This document shows, in pieces, positions 47,742-56,603 of a DNA stretch of 64,000 nucleotides. Where the stretch lies: the NCBI RefSeq assembly GCF_019218265.1, contig NZ_JAHUZE010000002.1:62001-126000 (forward strand), given 5' to 3'. Below the pieces are notes generated by a model. It had not been told where the DNA came from. It searched no databases and was given only the letters and a program-made list of their open reading frames with translations. The position numbers were made by a program, and so were the translations under genes. This DNA comes from Maritimibacter dapengensis (lineage in GTDB: Bacteria > Pseudomonadota > Alphaproteobacteria > Rhodobacterales > Rhodobacteraceae). Each line of letters opens with the position of its first letter. The first letter of the stretch is position 1.

Positions 47742-47803
47742 GCCCCGGATCAGGTCCGGGGCATTGGAAGCAAGAAACGCACGTCCCGGACTTGATCCGG
47801 GAC
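47742..47803. repeat. Dispersed palindromic repeat, copy 2
   Basis: GCCCCGGATC-AGGTCCGGGGC (47742-47762) and the almost perfectly palindromic GTCCCGGACTT-GATCCGGGAC (47783-47803) match the pair at 39237-39318. Both copies lie in intergenic space between converging genes; here the plus-strand hypothetical gene and the SPFH gene. Confidence 0.75.
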
Positions 47804-47829
47804 CTCTCTGTGTCGGCCTCCGAGACGGC

Positions 47830-48930
47830 TTATGCGCCCGGCGGGGGCGGGGGCATCACCGTGAAGAGCGTGGCAAGCTCGGTGTCTTCGGCGCGAGTCC
47901 ACCCGTCCTGACCAGCGGTCCAGACCAGCGTGTCGCGCGTCACCTCGCCCGTGCCTGCCTTCTGCCCCATCGTGGCGCGGGAAAAGGGGCCGGTCGTCGC
48001 TCCGCCCTCGGCGATGTGCCAGACTTTCTCGGCGGGGGGAGGTGGCGGCGGCGCGGCGTGCTGTGCGGCGGCGGGCGCTTGTCCCCATGGGCCTGCGGCC
48101 ATGCCGGACATCGCCATGCCCATACCCATGCCCATTCCGGCGCCCATGCCTTCGGACGCGGCCCCGCCCTTTTGCAGAGCTTCGGCGGCGGACCATTTCA
48201 TATGCTCGTCGAGATTGCCGGCCAGCCCGCGCGAAGTGCGTTTGTCCAGCGCCTCTTCGACCGCCGGGGGGAGCGAGATGTTCTCGATGTAGAATTCCGG
48301 GATCGACAGACCGTAATCGGCCACGATTTTCGATATTTCCGAGGCGACCATCTTGCCCAGTTCCATCGTGTTCGCGGCCATGTCGAGCACCGGGATGCCG
48401 GAGCCCGCGATGACGCGCGAGAACGCCTGCACGATGATGTTGCGGATCTGGAAGCTGACCTCGTCCATGGTGAATTCGCCGTCGGTGCCGACGATTTCGA
48501 CGAGGAACTTGGACGGGTCCGAGACGCGCACGGAATAGGTGCCAAAGGCACGCAGGCGGACCGGGCCGAACTCCGGGTCGCGGCACATGATCGGGTTCTT
48601 GGTGCCCCATTTGAGGTCGGTGAACCGGGTCGTGTTGACGAAGTAGATCTCGGATTTGAAGGGCGATTTGAAGCCGTGATCCCAATGCTGAAGCGTGGTC
48701 AGGATCGGCATGTTGTTGGTTTCGAGCATGTAAAGACCGGGCGTGAACACATCCGCCAACTGGCCTTCATGGACGAACACCGCCGCCTGACCCTCGCGCA
48801 CGGTCAGCTTAGCGCCATACTTGATCTCGTGCCCTTCCCGCTCGAACCGCCAGACCATCGTGTCCTGCGTGTCGTCGGTCCAGTGAATGACGTCGATGAA
48901 TTCGCCGGTGAGAAAATCGAGAATGCCCAT
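47830..48930 (-). CDS. SPFH-domain protein with C-terminal GYF_2 domain
   Basis: The 366-residue protein starts MGILDFLTGEFIDVIHW and contains an SPFH/band 7 domain (about 40-240) that would assemble at membranes, then a Gly/Met-rich linker (GMGAGMGMGMGMAMSG) and a proline-rich stretch, and a GYF_2 domain at about 305-358 (KVWHIAEGGATTGPFS). GYF domains bind proline-rich peptides. ATG at 48930 lies 81 bases after the stop of the next upstream gene of the operon. Function unknown. Confidence 0.82.
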   Translation of the reverse strand: MGILDFLTGEFIDVIHWTDDTQDTMVWRFEREGHEIKYGAKLTVREGQAAVFVHEGQLADVFTPGLYMLETNNMPILTTLQHWDHGFKSPFKSEIYFVNTTRFTDLKWGTKNPIMCRDPEFGPVRLRAFGTYSVRVSDPSKFLVEIVGTDGEFTMDEVSFQIRNIIVQAFSRVIAGSGIPVLDMAANTMELGKMVASEISKIVADYGLSIPEFYIENISLPPAVEEALDKRTSRGLAGNLDEHMKWSAAEALQKGGAASEGMGAGMGMGMGMAMSGMAAGPWGQAPAAAQHAAPPPPPPAEKVWHIAEGGATTGPFSRATMGQKAGTGEVTRDTLVWTAGQDGWTRAEDTELATLFTVMPPPPPGA

Positions 48931-49011
48931 GTCCCAGGTCCTCTTTGCAATCGGTTGGGGTGACGATAGCACCGCGCCGGGAAGGGGCCAACCGGGATTG
49001 CGGAGATGTCG

Positions 49012-49608
49012 CTAATGGGTCTGGGATGAGGAAAGTGTCCGGCCGCTCACGTCCGATTTCGCCGCGCCAACCGGTTTACTGATCACCTCGTACATTCGGT
49101 TCACATTGTCGGTGCCCCATAGAATGTGTCCAAATTCCCAGCGCCATTTATACGAACCGAAGCGCGTCGAGCGTCGCTGCTTCAGCACCAGCGCGTGTCG
49201 TCTAGGCCAGCTATACCGATTGTTCTTTGTCAGTTTGAATTCGGATATATCAGAATAAGGCACTCGCTTTCTGAACTTCGGGGCGAGCCAAAGCACAGGG
49301 AAATCTACATACTCGCGCGTCAGTCTAATACACGCGTCCGCGCGTGCCTTGCGCGAGTAAGTCAGATTGTAGGCGGCAGTCCAAAAAACCAATGAATAAG
49401 CAAGAAAAAGAATGGCACTTCCGGGAATCCAGAGTGGCGCGTAGGTTGCGGCGCGGATTAGATCGGCGGGGCTTTCGGATAGCGTTCCAAGGGGAGCCAA
49501 AGAATACCAGAAAAACCACAGGGCAAAGGTTGCGCCACTCAACCAACGACGCGGTTCAAGGTTGAAAACCTGTGGCGCCTCCGTGTCAGACGAAACCTTG
49601 CCGGTCAC
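49012..49608 (-). CDS. Hypothetical membrane protein, PH-like C-terminus, AT-rich
   Basis: The 198-residue protein has two membrane segments (about 25-45 and 60-85) and a basic C-terminal part resembling a bacterial PH-like domain (YSDISEFKLTKNNRYSWPRR, VLKQRRSTRFGSY). It starts with GTG at 49608, overlapping the DUF2927 gene stop by four bases. The gene is visibly more AT-rich than its neighbours, suggesting later gain or relaxed codon use. Function unknown. Confidence 0.6.
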   Translation of the reverse strand: MTGKVSSDTEAPQVFNLEPRRWLSGATFALWFFWYSLAPLGTLSESPADLIRAATYAPLWIPGSAILFLAYSLVFWTAAYNLTYSRKARADACIRLTREYVDFPVLWLAPKFRKRVPYSDISEFKLTKNNRYSWPRRHALVLKQRRSTRFGSYKWRWEFGHILWGTDNVNRMYEVISKPVGAAKSDVSGRTLSSSQTH

Positions 49609-50546
49609 ACCCCGCCGCCCATGAGATCCTGCGCGATCGCCTCTACGATCGGGCGGGCTTCGGCCTCTGACATGCCGGGGCGCAGGCGGTCGTCGTAAAG
49701 CATTTTTAGCAGAATTTCGTCATGCGTGGTGAGGAAGCCGAATTCCTCGTCGTCGTTGAAGATCGAGGGGCGGGCCAGCGGGTAGTCGTTGGAGAGGCCC
49801 ATACCTTGCGCGATTTCCTCCTGAATGCAGGAGGCGCGGAGCAGGTCCGGGTGTTCGGCCCGGATGATCGCGACCGCCTGATCGTAGGTGCCGTCCTGCT
49901 GCGGATCGGTCGCGAAGGCGAGGCAATAGGTCGATTGCGGCAGATTGATTACCGTGTTGAGCGCGGTGCGCGAGATGTTCGGCATGATCTGCCGCAAGCG
50001 TGGCTCGAGCGCGCGACGCTCGGCCTCGCTAACGATGAAGACATGGAAGTTGCCACGCGATCCGGTCGAGACCGGATGCCCCGTGACGCGCGAGAGACGG
50101 TTGGCGAAACCAACAAGTTCATGCTTGTCGCGTGCTTGTTTCACGGGGTCCATCGAGGGGCCGAATTCAAGCGTCAGGCGCACGGGCTTCGCCCAACGGT
50201 GAAGCTGCGAGGCGCTTTCCCGGGCGACGAGCGTGCCGCCTGCGTCCGCGTATTCCTCATAAAACGCGATGCGCAGGAAGTTTCGCACGATATCGCGTTT
50301 CGTGTAGGGCGTGTCGATCCCGCCGCCATCGGTTCGCAGAAGACCCTGCGCCAGAAGGCCGTTCTGGAGCCGTCCGTAATAGCTCACGAGTTCCGGCGAC
50401 GGGCCACCGGCCTCGGGGACGGACATTCCGTCCGGACGCGGCGTGGGCGCCGGTGTGGTCGCCACGGCACCGGTTCCGGGCATGTCGCATCCCGCAAGAA
50501 GAGCGGCCGTGGACAGCGCCGCCAGACCCACACGCCAGTTTCTCAC
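49605..50546 (-). CDS. DUF2927 family lipoprotein
   Basis: The 313-residue product has an N-terminal lipobox-type signal (LLAGCD; lipid Cys about residue 20), a Pro/Thr-rich stretch and a DUF2927 domain (about 80-290). The segment CIQEEIAQGMGLSND has the layout of a zinc metallopeptidase HExxH helix with Gln and Glu replacing both histidines; FNDDEEFGFLTTHDEILLKMLYD follows. It is likely a metalloprotease-like fold without zinc catalysis. It overlaps telA by four bases and the PH-like gene by four. Confidence 0.78.
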   Translation of the reverse strand: MRNWRVGLAALSTAALLAGCDMPGTGAVATTPAPTPRPDGMSVPEAGGPSPELVSYYGRLQNGLLAQGLLRTDGGGIDTPYTKRDIVRNFLRIAFYEEYADAGGTLVARESASQLHRWAKPVRLTLEFGPSMDPVKQARDKHELVGFANRLSRVTGHPVSTGSRGNFHVFIVSEAERRALEPRLRQIMPNISRTALNTVINLPQSTYCLAFATDPQQDGTYDQAVAIIRAEHPDLLRASCIQEEIAQGMGLSNDYPLARPSIFNDDEEFGFLTTHDEILLKMLYDDRLRPGMSEAEARPIVEAIAQDLMGGGV

Positions 50547-51736
50547 TTCGGAAGGGACTCCCCGAGTTCGTGACCGTCTGCGGTGCCGCGCGATTTGGCG
50601 GAGGCAAGCGTTGCCTTGAGTTCGGTCTCCATCTTCTTGAGTTCCTCTTCCGCTTCCGCGCGTTTCTTCTTGCCCTCGTCGGCGATCTGGAGGCTTTCCT
50701 CGATGGTCGCGATCAGGTCCTGATTGGCAGTCTTGATCGCTTCGATGTCGAACACGCCGCGTTCCATTTCTTCGCGCACCTGGCGGTTGGCCTCGCGCAG
50801 ATTGGCGGCATTCGATGTCAGAAGCTCGTTGGTCAGGTCGTTGGCGTCTTTCACCGCAGCGGCGGCTTCGGACGACCGCTGGATCGTGACGGCCTGCGCG
50901 AGCTGGGTTTCCCAGAGCGGCACGGTGTTGACGAGCGTGGAGTTGATCTTGGTCACGAGCGACTTGTCGTTTTCCTGTACCAGCCGGATCGAGGGGAGCG
51001 ACTGCATCGTGACCTGCCGCGTCAGCTTGAGGTCATGGACCCTGCGTTCGAGATCGTCGCGGGCCGCGCGCAGGTCGCGCAATTCCTGTGCCTTGATGAC
51101 GCCCTGATCCTCGGGCGCGCCCTCGACCTCTTTTTCCTTTGCGGGAATGGTCGTTTCGTCCAGTTCCTTGAGCTTGGCTTCGCCTGCCGAGATGTAGAGC
51201 GCGAGTTCGTCGTAAAATTCGAGCGTCTTCTCATACAGCTTGTCGAGCGACTTCACGTCCTTGAGAAGCGTATGTTCGTGCCGGAGCAGGTTGTCGGTGA
51301 TCTTGTCGATCTGGCCCTGAACGCTTTCATACCGGGCGGCGAATTTGGCGGCAGGCGCGGCGCGGCCCAGGATGCGTTCCCAGAACGTGCGCTTGCGGCG
51401 CATGTCGAGTTCGTTGACCGAGAAGCCGCGGATCGTGGTGACGATCGAACGCAGGCTGTCGCCGGCCGGTCCCACGTCCTTGTTGCGCACGCCCGAGAGC
51501 ATTTCCTGGCTGATGACCTGCAATTCGGCCTGTGCGGACGAGCCGAATTCGATGATCGACTGGCTGTTCGCCATGTCGATTTCGCCCATCCGTTTGCGGA
51601 TCGCGGCGCCCTGGGTCTCGTCGGCTTCTTCCAGCGCCACAAGCGCCGTGGACGGCTCCTTGAGCACCACCGCTGACAAGTCCTGAACCTCCTTGGTTTC
51701 GGTCTCGGCCTTTTTGAATGTCTTGTCGTCCATCAT
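50543..51736 (-). CDS. TelA-like toxic anion resistance protein
   Basis: The 397-residue soluble protein is rich in Glu, Lys and Leu and almost entirely helical, as in the TelA/KlaA family (SQEMLSGVRNKDVGPAGDSL, GFSVNELDMRRKRTFWERI). TelA is named for tellurite resistance but is usually found in envelope-stress or cell-division contexts in chromosomes. It follows XpaC by 12 bases and overlaps the DUF2927 gene by four, so it is part of a tight operon. Confidence 0.85.
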   Translation of the reverse strand: MMDDKTFKKAETETKEVQDLSAVVLKEPSTALVALEEADETQGAAIRKRMGEIDMANSQSIIEFGSSAQAELQVISQEMLSGVRNKDVGPAGDSLRSIVTTIRGFSVNELDMRRKRTFWERILGRAAPAAKFAARYESVQGQIDKITDNLLRHEHTLLKDVKSLDKLYEKTLEFYDELALYISAGEAKLKELDETTIPAKEKEVEGAPEDQGVIKAQELRDLRAARDDLERRVHDLKLTRQVTMQSLPSIRLVQENDKSLVTKINSTLVNTVPLWETQLAQAVTIQRSSEAAAAVKDANDLTNELLTSNAANLREANRQVREEMERGVFDIEAIKTANQDLIATIEESLQIADEGKKKRAEAEEELKKMETELKATLASAKSRGTADGHELGESLPK

Positions 51737-51748
51737 CTGTCCCAGTCC

Positions 51749-52633
51749 TTATTTTGCGACCACGCCTTCGCGGGCCAGCCTTTCCCGAAGCACTTCGATT
51801 TCGACGTTGAGATCGCTCTGGTCGTCGGTCAGCATTTTCTGTGTGCGGGCGGTAAAATTCGTCTCCAGATCGTCGAGGAGGGCGACATAGTCGGCCCGCG
51901 CCTCGGCGTCGCGGTTGCGCGCGTAGATGTCGGCGAACTTGGCCGTCGCGTCACGGGCACCCATCAGATAGACCGTGAGATACTTGCGCGCGGCGGTGAG
52001 GTCGCGGGGGTCGTTTTCGATCGTGCGGAACATGTGGCGGGCGGTGGCCTGAAAGCTGTCGACCCGGCGTTCGAGCTCGCGGTCCCTGGCGCGCAGGATG
52101 GCGTCCTTCATTGCGGCGAGGATCTTCTCGGCTTCGCCGACGGCGCGGGCGACGCGGTCGGTCTGAAACTCGTCAACGCCTTCCATGCCCTTGTTTTTCA
52201 TCGGGTCCGGGCCGAAGGCGAAAATATGGAGGCCGAATCCGAGCACCGCGAAAATCACCGCTTCGGCCACGCCATGCGCCGCGAAACCGGCAAGTCCGAG
52301 ACCGGCGGCGGTCAGGATCGAGCCGATGGTCTTGCGTGGCCAGGCGGGGCGGCGGGCGATCTTGCGCGCGTCATAGGCTTCCTGCGCGATCACGCCTTCT
52401 CGGGTGAGCCATGCGGCCAGAAGCATCAGCCCGGTCGCGCCGAGAAACATCGCCATGCCGACCGGTTCCTGAAAGAAAGCACGGAAGGCGAAGGGGAGCG
52501 GCGTGAGAAAGAGCGCGTTGACGCGGCCACCGGCGCGTGCGCGGGTCTGGCCGTCGAACGGGCTTTTCGGCACCGGTGTCTGCGACGATTCGGAGGCGTC
52601 GGGGCTGTATTTTCCGCCGAACCGCTGTGCCAT
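51749..52633 (-). CDS. XpaC-like membrane protein
   Basis: The 294-residue protein has three or four membrane segments (about 55-75 and 100-145) and a helical, charged C-terminal domain rich in Arg and Asp. It fits the XpaC family (5-bromo-4-chloroindolyl phosphate hydrolysis protein), which commonly accompanies TelA. The ATG at 52633 overlaps the stop of a 27-codon frame (TGATG). Substrate of the family is unclear and the annotated phosphatase name should not be taken as proof of function. Confidence 0.78.
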   Translation of the reverse strand: MAQRFGGKYSPDASESSQTPVPKSPFDGQTRARAGGRVNALFLTPLPFAFRAFFQEPVGMAMFLGATGLMLLAAWLTREGVIAQEAYDARKIARRPAWPRKTIGSILTAAGLGLAGFAAHGVAEAVIFAVLGFGLHIFAFGPDPMKNKGMEGVDEFQTDRVARAVGEAEKILAAMKDAILRARDRELERRVDSFQATARHMFRTIENDPRDLTAARKYLTVYLMGARDATAKFADIYARNRDAEARADYVALLDDLETNFTARTQKMLTDDQSDLNVEIEVLRERLAREGVVAK

Positions 52634-52716
52634 CACGCACCTCCCGTGAGCGCGACGTATAGGATCAACGCCACGAGGAGGAAGTAGGACAATTTCTGCA
52701 AGCCGGACCCGGACAC
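52633..52716 (-). CDS. 27-residue membrane micro-protein upstream of XpaC
   Basis: A GTG-initiated reading frame of 27 residues, beginning VSGSGLQKLSYFLL and ending in TGGA, forms a single hydrophobic helix. GAGGGG lies about six bases upstream of the GTG at 52716, and the TGA stop shares its last base with the ATG of the XpaC gene, so it is translationally coupled. It is too short for routine gene finders. Confidence 0.6.
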   Translation of the reverse strand: MSGSGLQKLSYFLLVALILYVALTGGA

Positions 52717-52830
52717 GGACCACCCCTCAGCCGGAAAATTCACCTGTTACTGACAGATATAGGGATGATGCTGCCGCGCGGCTAGGACGAATCCGGATTG
52801 GGGGCTTTTCTCTGCCGATTCCGCGCAGTG

Positions 52831-53646
52831 CTAGCCGCGGCGGGGCCGTTTCGCGTTGCCCGGTCTGCCGCCTTTGCGGCTCCTCACCGGCGCGGGTTTG
52901 GGTTTTTCGCCGGACAGGCCAAGCTGGTCGCGCACCACGCGGGGTTTGACCTCTTCGACCTCGCCCGCCTTCAATTCGCGAAGCTGGAACGGGCCGTAAG
53001 AGATGCGGATCAGGCGATTCACGGACAGGCCGACCGCCTCCATCGCGCGGCGCACTTCGCGGTTCTTGCCTTCGCGCAGGCCGACGGTGAGCCATGCGTT
53101 CGCGCCCTGTTGCCGGTCGAGCGTGACCGACATGCCCTGAAACCGTTCGCCGTCGACGGTGACGCCGTCGCGCAAGGGGGCGATCTGTTTTTCGTCAGGC
53201 GCGCCTTTGACCCGGACGCGGTATTTGCGCACCCAACCGGTCGAGGGGAGTTCCAGCCGCCGCTTGATCTCGCCGTCGTTCGTGAGGAGCAGAAGACCTT
53301 CGGAGGCGATGTCGAGGCGTCCGACGCTCATCACGCGGGGCATGTCCTCGGGCAGGTTGTCGAAAACCGTATCGCGGCCCTTCTCATCGCGCTCGGTCGT
53401 TACGAGGCCGGTGGGCTTGTGATAGAGCCAGAGGCGCGGGGGTTCGGGTTCGGACACCGGTTTGCCGTCCACCGTGATCGCGTCCTTCTCGGTCACGTTG
53501 AGCGCGGGGCTGTCGATCTGCTTTCCGTTCACCGCGACACGACCCGCCTCGATCATACGCTCCGCTTCGCGGCGCGAGGCGACGCCTGCGCGGGAGAGGA
53601 CCTTGGCGATGCGGTCGCCGGGCGGTGTCTTGGATTGGTCGGACAT
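52831..53646 (-). CDS. RsuA/RluB/E/F-family pseudouridine synthase
   Basis: The 271-residue protein has an S4 RNA-binding domain (about 12-60, [21 protein letters not shown]) and the pseudouridine synthase core with catalytic motif [17 protein letters not shown] (Asp in RLD), plus [12 protein letters not shown]. The basic, disordered C-terminal tail ([22 protein letters not shown]) is typical. The 23S rRNA position modified cannot be decided between RluB and RluE/F. Start ATG at 53646 is 63 bases from tadA, divergently. Confidence 0.9.
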   Translation of the reverse strand: MSDQSKTPPGDRIAKVLSRAGVASRREAERMIEAGRVAVNGKQIDSPALNVTEKDAITVDGKPVSEPEPPRLWLYHKPTGLVTTERDEKGRDTVFDNLPEDMPRVMSVGRLDIASEGLLLLTNDGEIKRRLELPSTGWVRKYRVRVKGAPDEKQIAPLRDGVTVDGERFQGMSVTLDRQQGANAWLTVGLREGKNREVRRAMEAVGLSVNRLIRISYGPFQLRELKAGEVEEVKPRVVRDQLGLSGEKPKPAPVRSRKGGRPGNAKRPRRG

Positions 53647-53709
53647 GATCCCGCTCTAGGGCGCGCGTGCGGGCTTGTCCAGCGGCGCGGGGCAAGGCAT
53701 GGAAGGCAC

Positions 53710-54162
53710 ATGGTCGGTTTTCGGACACATATGGACACGGCGTTGGACGAGGCGCGGGCGGCAGGTGCGCGGGGTGAGGTTCCCGTGGGCGCGGTCGTCG
53801 TGTCGCCGGGCGGCGAGGTCGTGGCAAGCGCCGGGAACCGGACACGCGAGCTTGCCGATCCCACAGCCCATGCGGAGGTTCTGGCGATCCGGGCGGCTTG
53901 CGCGGCGTTGGGGTCGGAAAGGCTCATCGAACACGACCTTTACGTGACGCTGGAGCCGTGCCCGATGTGCGCGGCGACGATCAGCTTCGCGCGTATCCGG
54001 CGGCTTTATTACGGTGCGGCGGACCCGAAATCGGGCGGCACGGCGCATGGGGCGCGGGTGTTTTCGCATCCGCAATGCCACCATGTGCCCGAGGTCTACG
54101 ACGGGTTGGCGGCGCGGGAGGCGGAAGATCTTCTGAAGGAATTCTTCGCGCCTAGACGCTGA
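53710..54162 (+). CDS. tadA: tRNA-specific adenosine deaminase
   Basis: Converts adenosine 34 to inosine in tRNA-Arg(ACG). The 150 residues have the deaminase zinc motifs HAEVLAI and PCPMCAATI, with the conserved GEVPVGAVVV near the N-terminus. The start ATG at 53710 (MVGFRTHMD) is chosen from homology; ATG at 53731 is the alternative. It converges with the SDR gene and overlaps its stop by 11 bases. Confidence 0.93.
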   Translation: MVGFRTHMDTALDEARAAGARGEVPVGAVVVSPGGEVVASAGNRTRELADPTAHAEVLAIRAACAALGSERLIEHDLYVTLEPCPMCAATISFARIRRLYYGAADPKSGGTAHGARVFSHPQCHHVPEVYDGLAAREAEDLLKEFFAPRR

Positions 54163-55063
54163 CGCCGGTCAGTTTTTCGCTTTCTTCCCAAAGCCTTCTG
54201 GCGACATCTTCACGCTCGGCATAGGCTGCGGTTTCTGCCGGGCCAACGCGGCCCTTGAGGCCGCCCCATTGCTGCGGGCCGTAATAGCCGCCGCCTGTCA
54301 CATCCGGCGAGGTCGCGGCAAAAAGCGTGCCTTCGGCGGCCTTTTCCGGGACGTGGGACAGGAGCGGCACGACGGTTTTGCCCGCGATCCAGCCAAAGAC
54401 GGGAATGGTTGCAAGGCGGTCATAGACGCCTTGCGTGCGGGCGAAGCCGGGGTGCGAGGCGACGGCGGTGATGCCCCATCCATTCGCATCCGAACGACGC
54501 TGCAATTCCTTGGCGAACATCAGGCAGGCGAGTTTGGTCTTGCCGTAGGCGACCATCGGTTTGAACGCCTTTTCGCTTTGCAGGTCGTCGAAGTCGAACT
54601 CGCCGTATTTGTGTGCGCCGGAGGCCAGCGCGACCACGCGTGGGTCTGTGCCTTTGCGCAAAAGCGGCAAAAGTCCGAGGGTGAGCGCGAAATGGGCGAG
54701 GTGATTGACGCCTAACATCATTTCAAACCCGTCCTTGGTCTCGGCGCGCTTCAACTCGGCCATGACGGCGGCGTTGTTGATGAGCACGTCGATATGATCG
54801 AGGTCGCGGTTCGCAGCCTCCACGAAGGCCCGGACGGAGGACATATCGGACAGGTCGACGGTCATATGCGCCAGCCGCGCCTTCGGGTGGCGCGTGGTGA
54901 TGCCCGCAATGAGTTCGATGGCCCGGTCGGGCGAACGACCGGCGACGATGACATCCGCGTCGTGGGCCGCGAGCGTCTCGATGATGGCGGCGGCCAGCCC
55001 GCTCGTGCCGGTCACGAGAAAGCGGCGTCCCGCAAGGTTGCCCATATCATCCGTCGTCCACAT
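54152..55063 (-). CDS. Short-chain dehydrogenase/reductase
   Basis: The 303-residue oxidoreductase has the SDR glycine motif TGTSGLAAA near the N-terminus, the NNAAV segment of the coenzyme pocket, ASGAHKYGEF and catalytic YGKTK (Tyr/Lys). It is close in pattern to retinol dehydrogenase-like or protochlorophyllide-reductase-like SDRs. Substrate unknown. ATG at 55063 (MWTTDDMG) starts the conserved domain; the frame is open upstream. Confidence 0.85.
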   Translation of the reverse strand: MWTTDDMGNLAGRRFLVTGTSGLAAAIIETLAAHDADVIVAGRSPDRAIELIAGITTRHPKARLAHMTVDLSDMSSVRAFVEAANRDLDHIDVLINNAAVMAELKRAETKDGFEMMLGVNHLAHFALTLGLLPLLRKGTDPRVVALASGAHKYGEFDFDDLQSEKAFKPMVAYGKTKLACLMFAKELQRRSDANGWGITAVASHPGFARTQGVYDRLATIPVFGWIAGKTVVPLLSHVPEKAAEGTLFAATSPDVTGGGYYGPQQWGGLKGRVGPAETAAYAEREDVARRLWEESEKLTGVSV

Positions 55064-55191
55064 GTCGCGCGTCCTTTCCAGCTGGTCCCATTCACCTAGG
55101 GCCGCGACCTCGGCACCGCAACTCATCAAGGTGAGTGAACAAAAACCGCCCTTCGCGCGTAGAGGAGTGGGACAGAACGAGGACTCCGAGC

Positions 55192-56043
55192 GTGACTGAA
55201 GAAGAAAACGTCGAGAAGGAAGAGGAAATTCGCGAGGCGGCAAGCCTGTCCGCACTCACGATGTACGAAGTCGTGCGGCGGGAAGGCGAGGAGGAGCTCG
55301 AGCGCGAGCCCCTGTCGCTTTTGTGGTCGGGGATTTCTGCGGGTGTGGTCATCAGCCTGTCTCTTCTGGGTGAGGCGATCCTGCGGACCTACCTGCCTGC
55401 GGCGTCATGGGCGTATCTGATCGAGAACCTCGGCTATTCGCTGGGGTTCATCGTGGTGATCGTCAGCCGGATGCAGCTTTTCACGGAAAACACGCTCACC
55501 ACCGTTCTGCCGCTCCTGGAAGAGTTTTCCCGGCGGGCCTGGTTCCGCACGGCGCGGCTCTGGGCGGTCGTGCTGGGCGCGAACGTGATCGGGGCGTTCC
55601 TGATCGCGCTCTTTTTCGCCTATTCGGGAGCGATCAACGAGGAATTCGTGCCCGCGATCCTGTCGCTATCCGAACATGCGACGGGCATGGGCGCTTGGGA
55701 AGGGTTTGTCAAAGGCATTCCGGCGGGCGTGCTGGTGGCGGCCATCACGTGGATGCGGCCGGAAGCGCGGGCGTCGCAGGTGACGATCATCATGCTGTTT
55801 ACATGGCTGATCGCGGCGGGGGATTTCACGCATATCGTCGCAGGCTCGGTTGAGATGGCCTATCTCATGGTCATCGGCGAGCTTGCCGTCGCGCCAGCGA
55901 TCCTCGACTTCTTCCTGCCAGTGCTGGCGGGCAATATCGTCGGGGGGACGGCGATCTTTTCGGGGCTGGTGTATGGCCAGACCCGGCGCGACCGCAAGAA
56001 CCACCGGCCCTGGCGGATGCCGAGGCGCGATACCCGGCGTTGA
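55192..56043 (+). CDS. Formate/nitrite transporter (FNT/YfdC-like) family protein
   Basis: The 283-residue membrane protein has about six segments and a charged N-terminus (EEENVEKEEEIREAA). FNT motifs are seen as SGISAGVVISLSLLGEAIL, and GFIVVIVSRMQLFTENTLTT, as in the YfdC subgroup. Members conduct formate, nitrite or other small anions. GTG at 55192 has GAGG eight bases upstream; an earlier GTG at 55135 adds a non-conserved stretch. Substrate unknown. Confidence 0.85.
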   Translation: MTEEENVEKEEEIREAASLSALTMYEVVRREGEEELEREPLSLLWSGISAGVVISLSLLGEAILRTYLPAASWAYLIENLGYSLGFIVVIVSRMQLFTENTLTTVLPLLEEFSRRAWFRTARLWAVVLGANVIGAFLIALFFAYSGAINEEFVPAILSLSEHATGMGAWEGFVKGIPAGVLVAAITWMRPEARASQVTIIMLFTWLIAAGDFTHIVAGSVEMAYLMVIGELAVAPAILDFFLPVLAGNIVGGTAIFSGLVYGQTRRDRKNHRPWRMPRRDTRR

Positions 56044-56079
56044 TTGGGCGAACACCGGAAGCGCAGCGTCGCGGATGTG

Positions 56080-56523
56080 CTATGGGCGGATTTCATGGGT
56101 TGCGGTCGAGGACGACGACCGGCCAAATCCGACCGCGTCGTAGAAATACACGCCCTGCGCGGTATCGGTGCGGAGCCGGACGAGGGGAAAGACCCCGCGT
56201 GCGTGGTCAAGCAATTGGTGGACCAACTCGGACGCGATTCCCTGACGGCGGGCCGATGGGCGCACGTAGACGTGACGGATGCGCCCGGTGGACCGGTCCG
56301 GGGGATAGGGATCGACGGTCAGGCCGCCTATGGCGACGAGGTCGCTGCCGCGCAGCACAGCCAGCAGCGTTTCCCCAGGCGCGTCGAAGCGTTGGATTCC
56401 GTCGCGCCAATCCCGATCCAGCCGGTCGAGAAAGCGAAACCCTTCGCCCCGCGCCGTGTCGCGCATGCCATGAAACCCCATTGGCAGATCGTCGTGACAG
56501 CGGATGGTTCGACGCGTGTCCAT
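56080..56523 (-). CDS. GNAT family N-acetyltransferase
   Basis: The 147-residue protein has the GNAT core with the acetyl-CoA loop HVYVRPSARRQGIASELVHQL and YFYDAVGFG near the C-terminus. Substrate unknown. ATG at 56523 with GAGG seven bases upstream is chosen over an earlier in-frame ATG. Confidence 0.85.
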   Translation of the reverse strand: MDTRRTIRCHDDLPMGFHGMRDTARGEGFRFLDRLDRDWRDGIQRFDAPGETLLAVLRGSDLVAIGGLTVDPYPPDRSTGRIRHVYVRPSARRQGIASELVHQLLDHARGVFPLVRLRTDTAQGVYFYDAVGFGRSSSSTATHEIRP

Positions 56524-56603
56524 TTCATTGCCTCGCATGCAACAGAGCCGGGGACACACGCCCGGCGTTAAGGTCATGGCAGACGTCTGCGCCACGACCC
56601 GGA

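Noticed and set aside
50543-51736. A true tellurite resistance operon from TelA and TerB-like names
   Set aside because: TelA and the TerB-like gene are 9 kb apart, no terZCDE genes exist in the window, and the names do not prove tellurite function.
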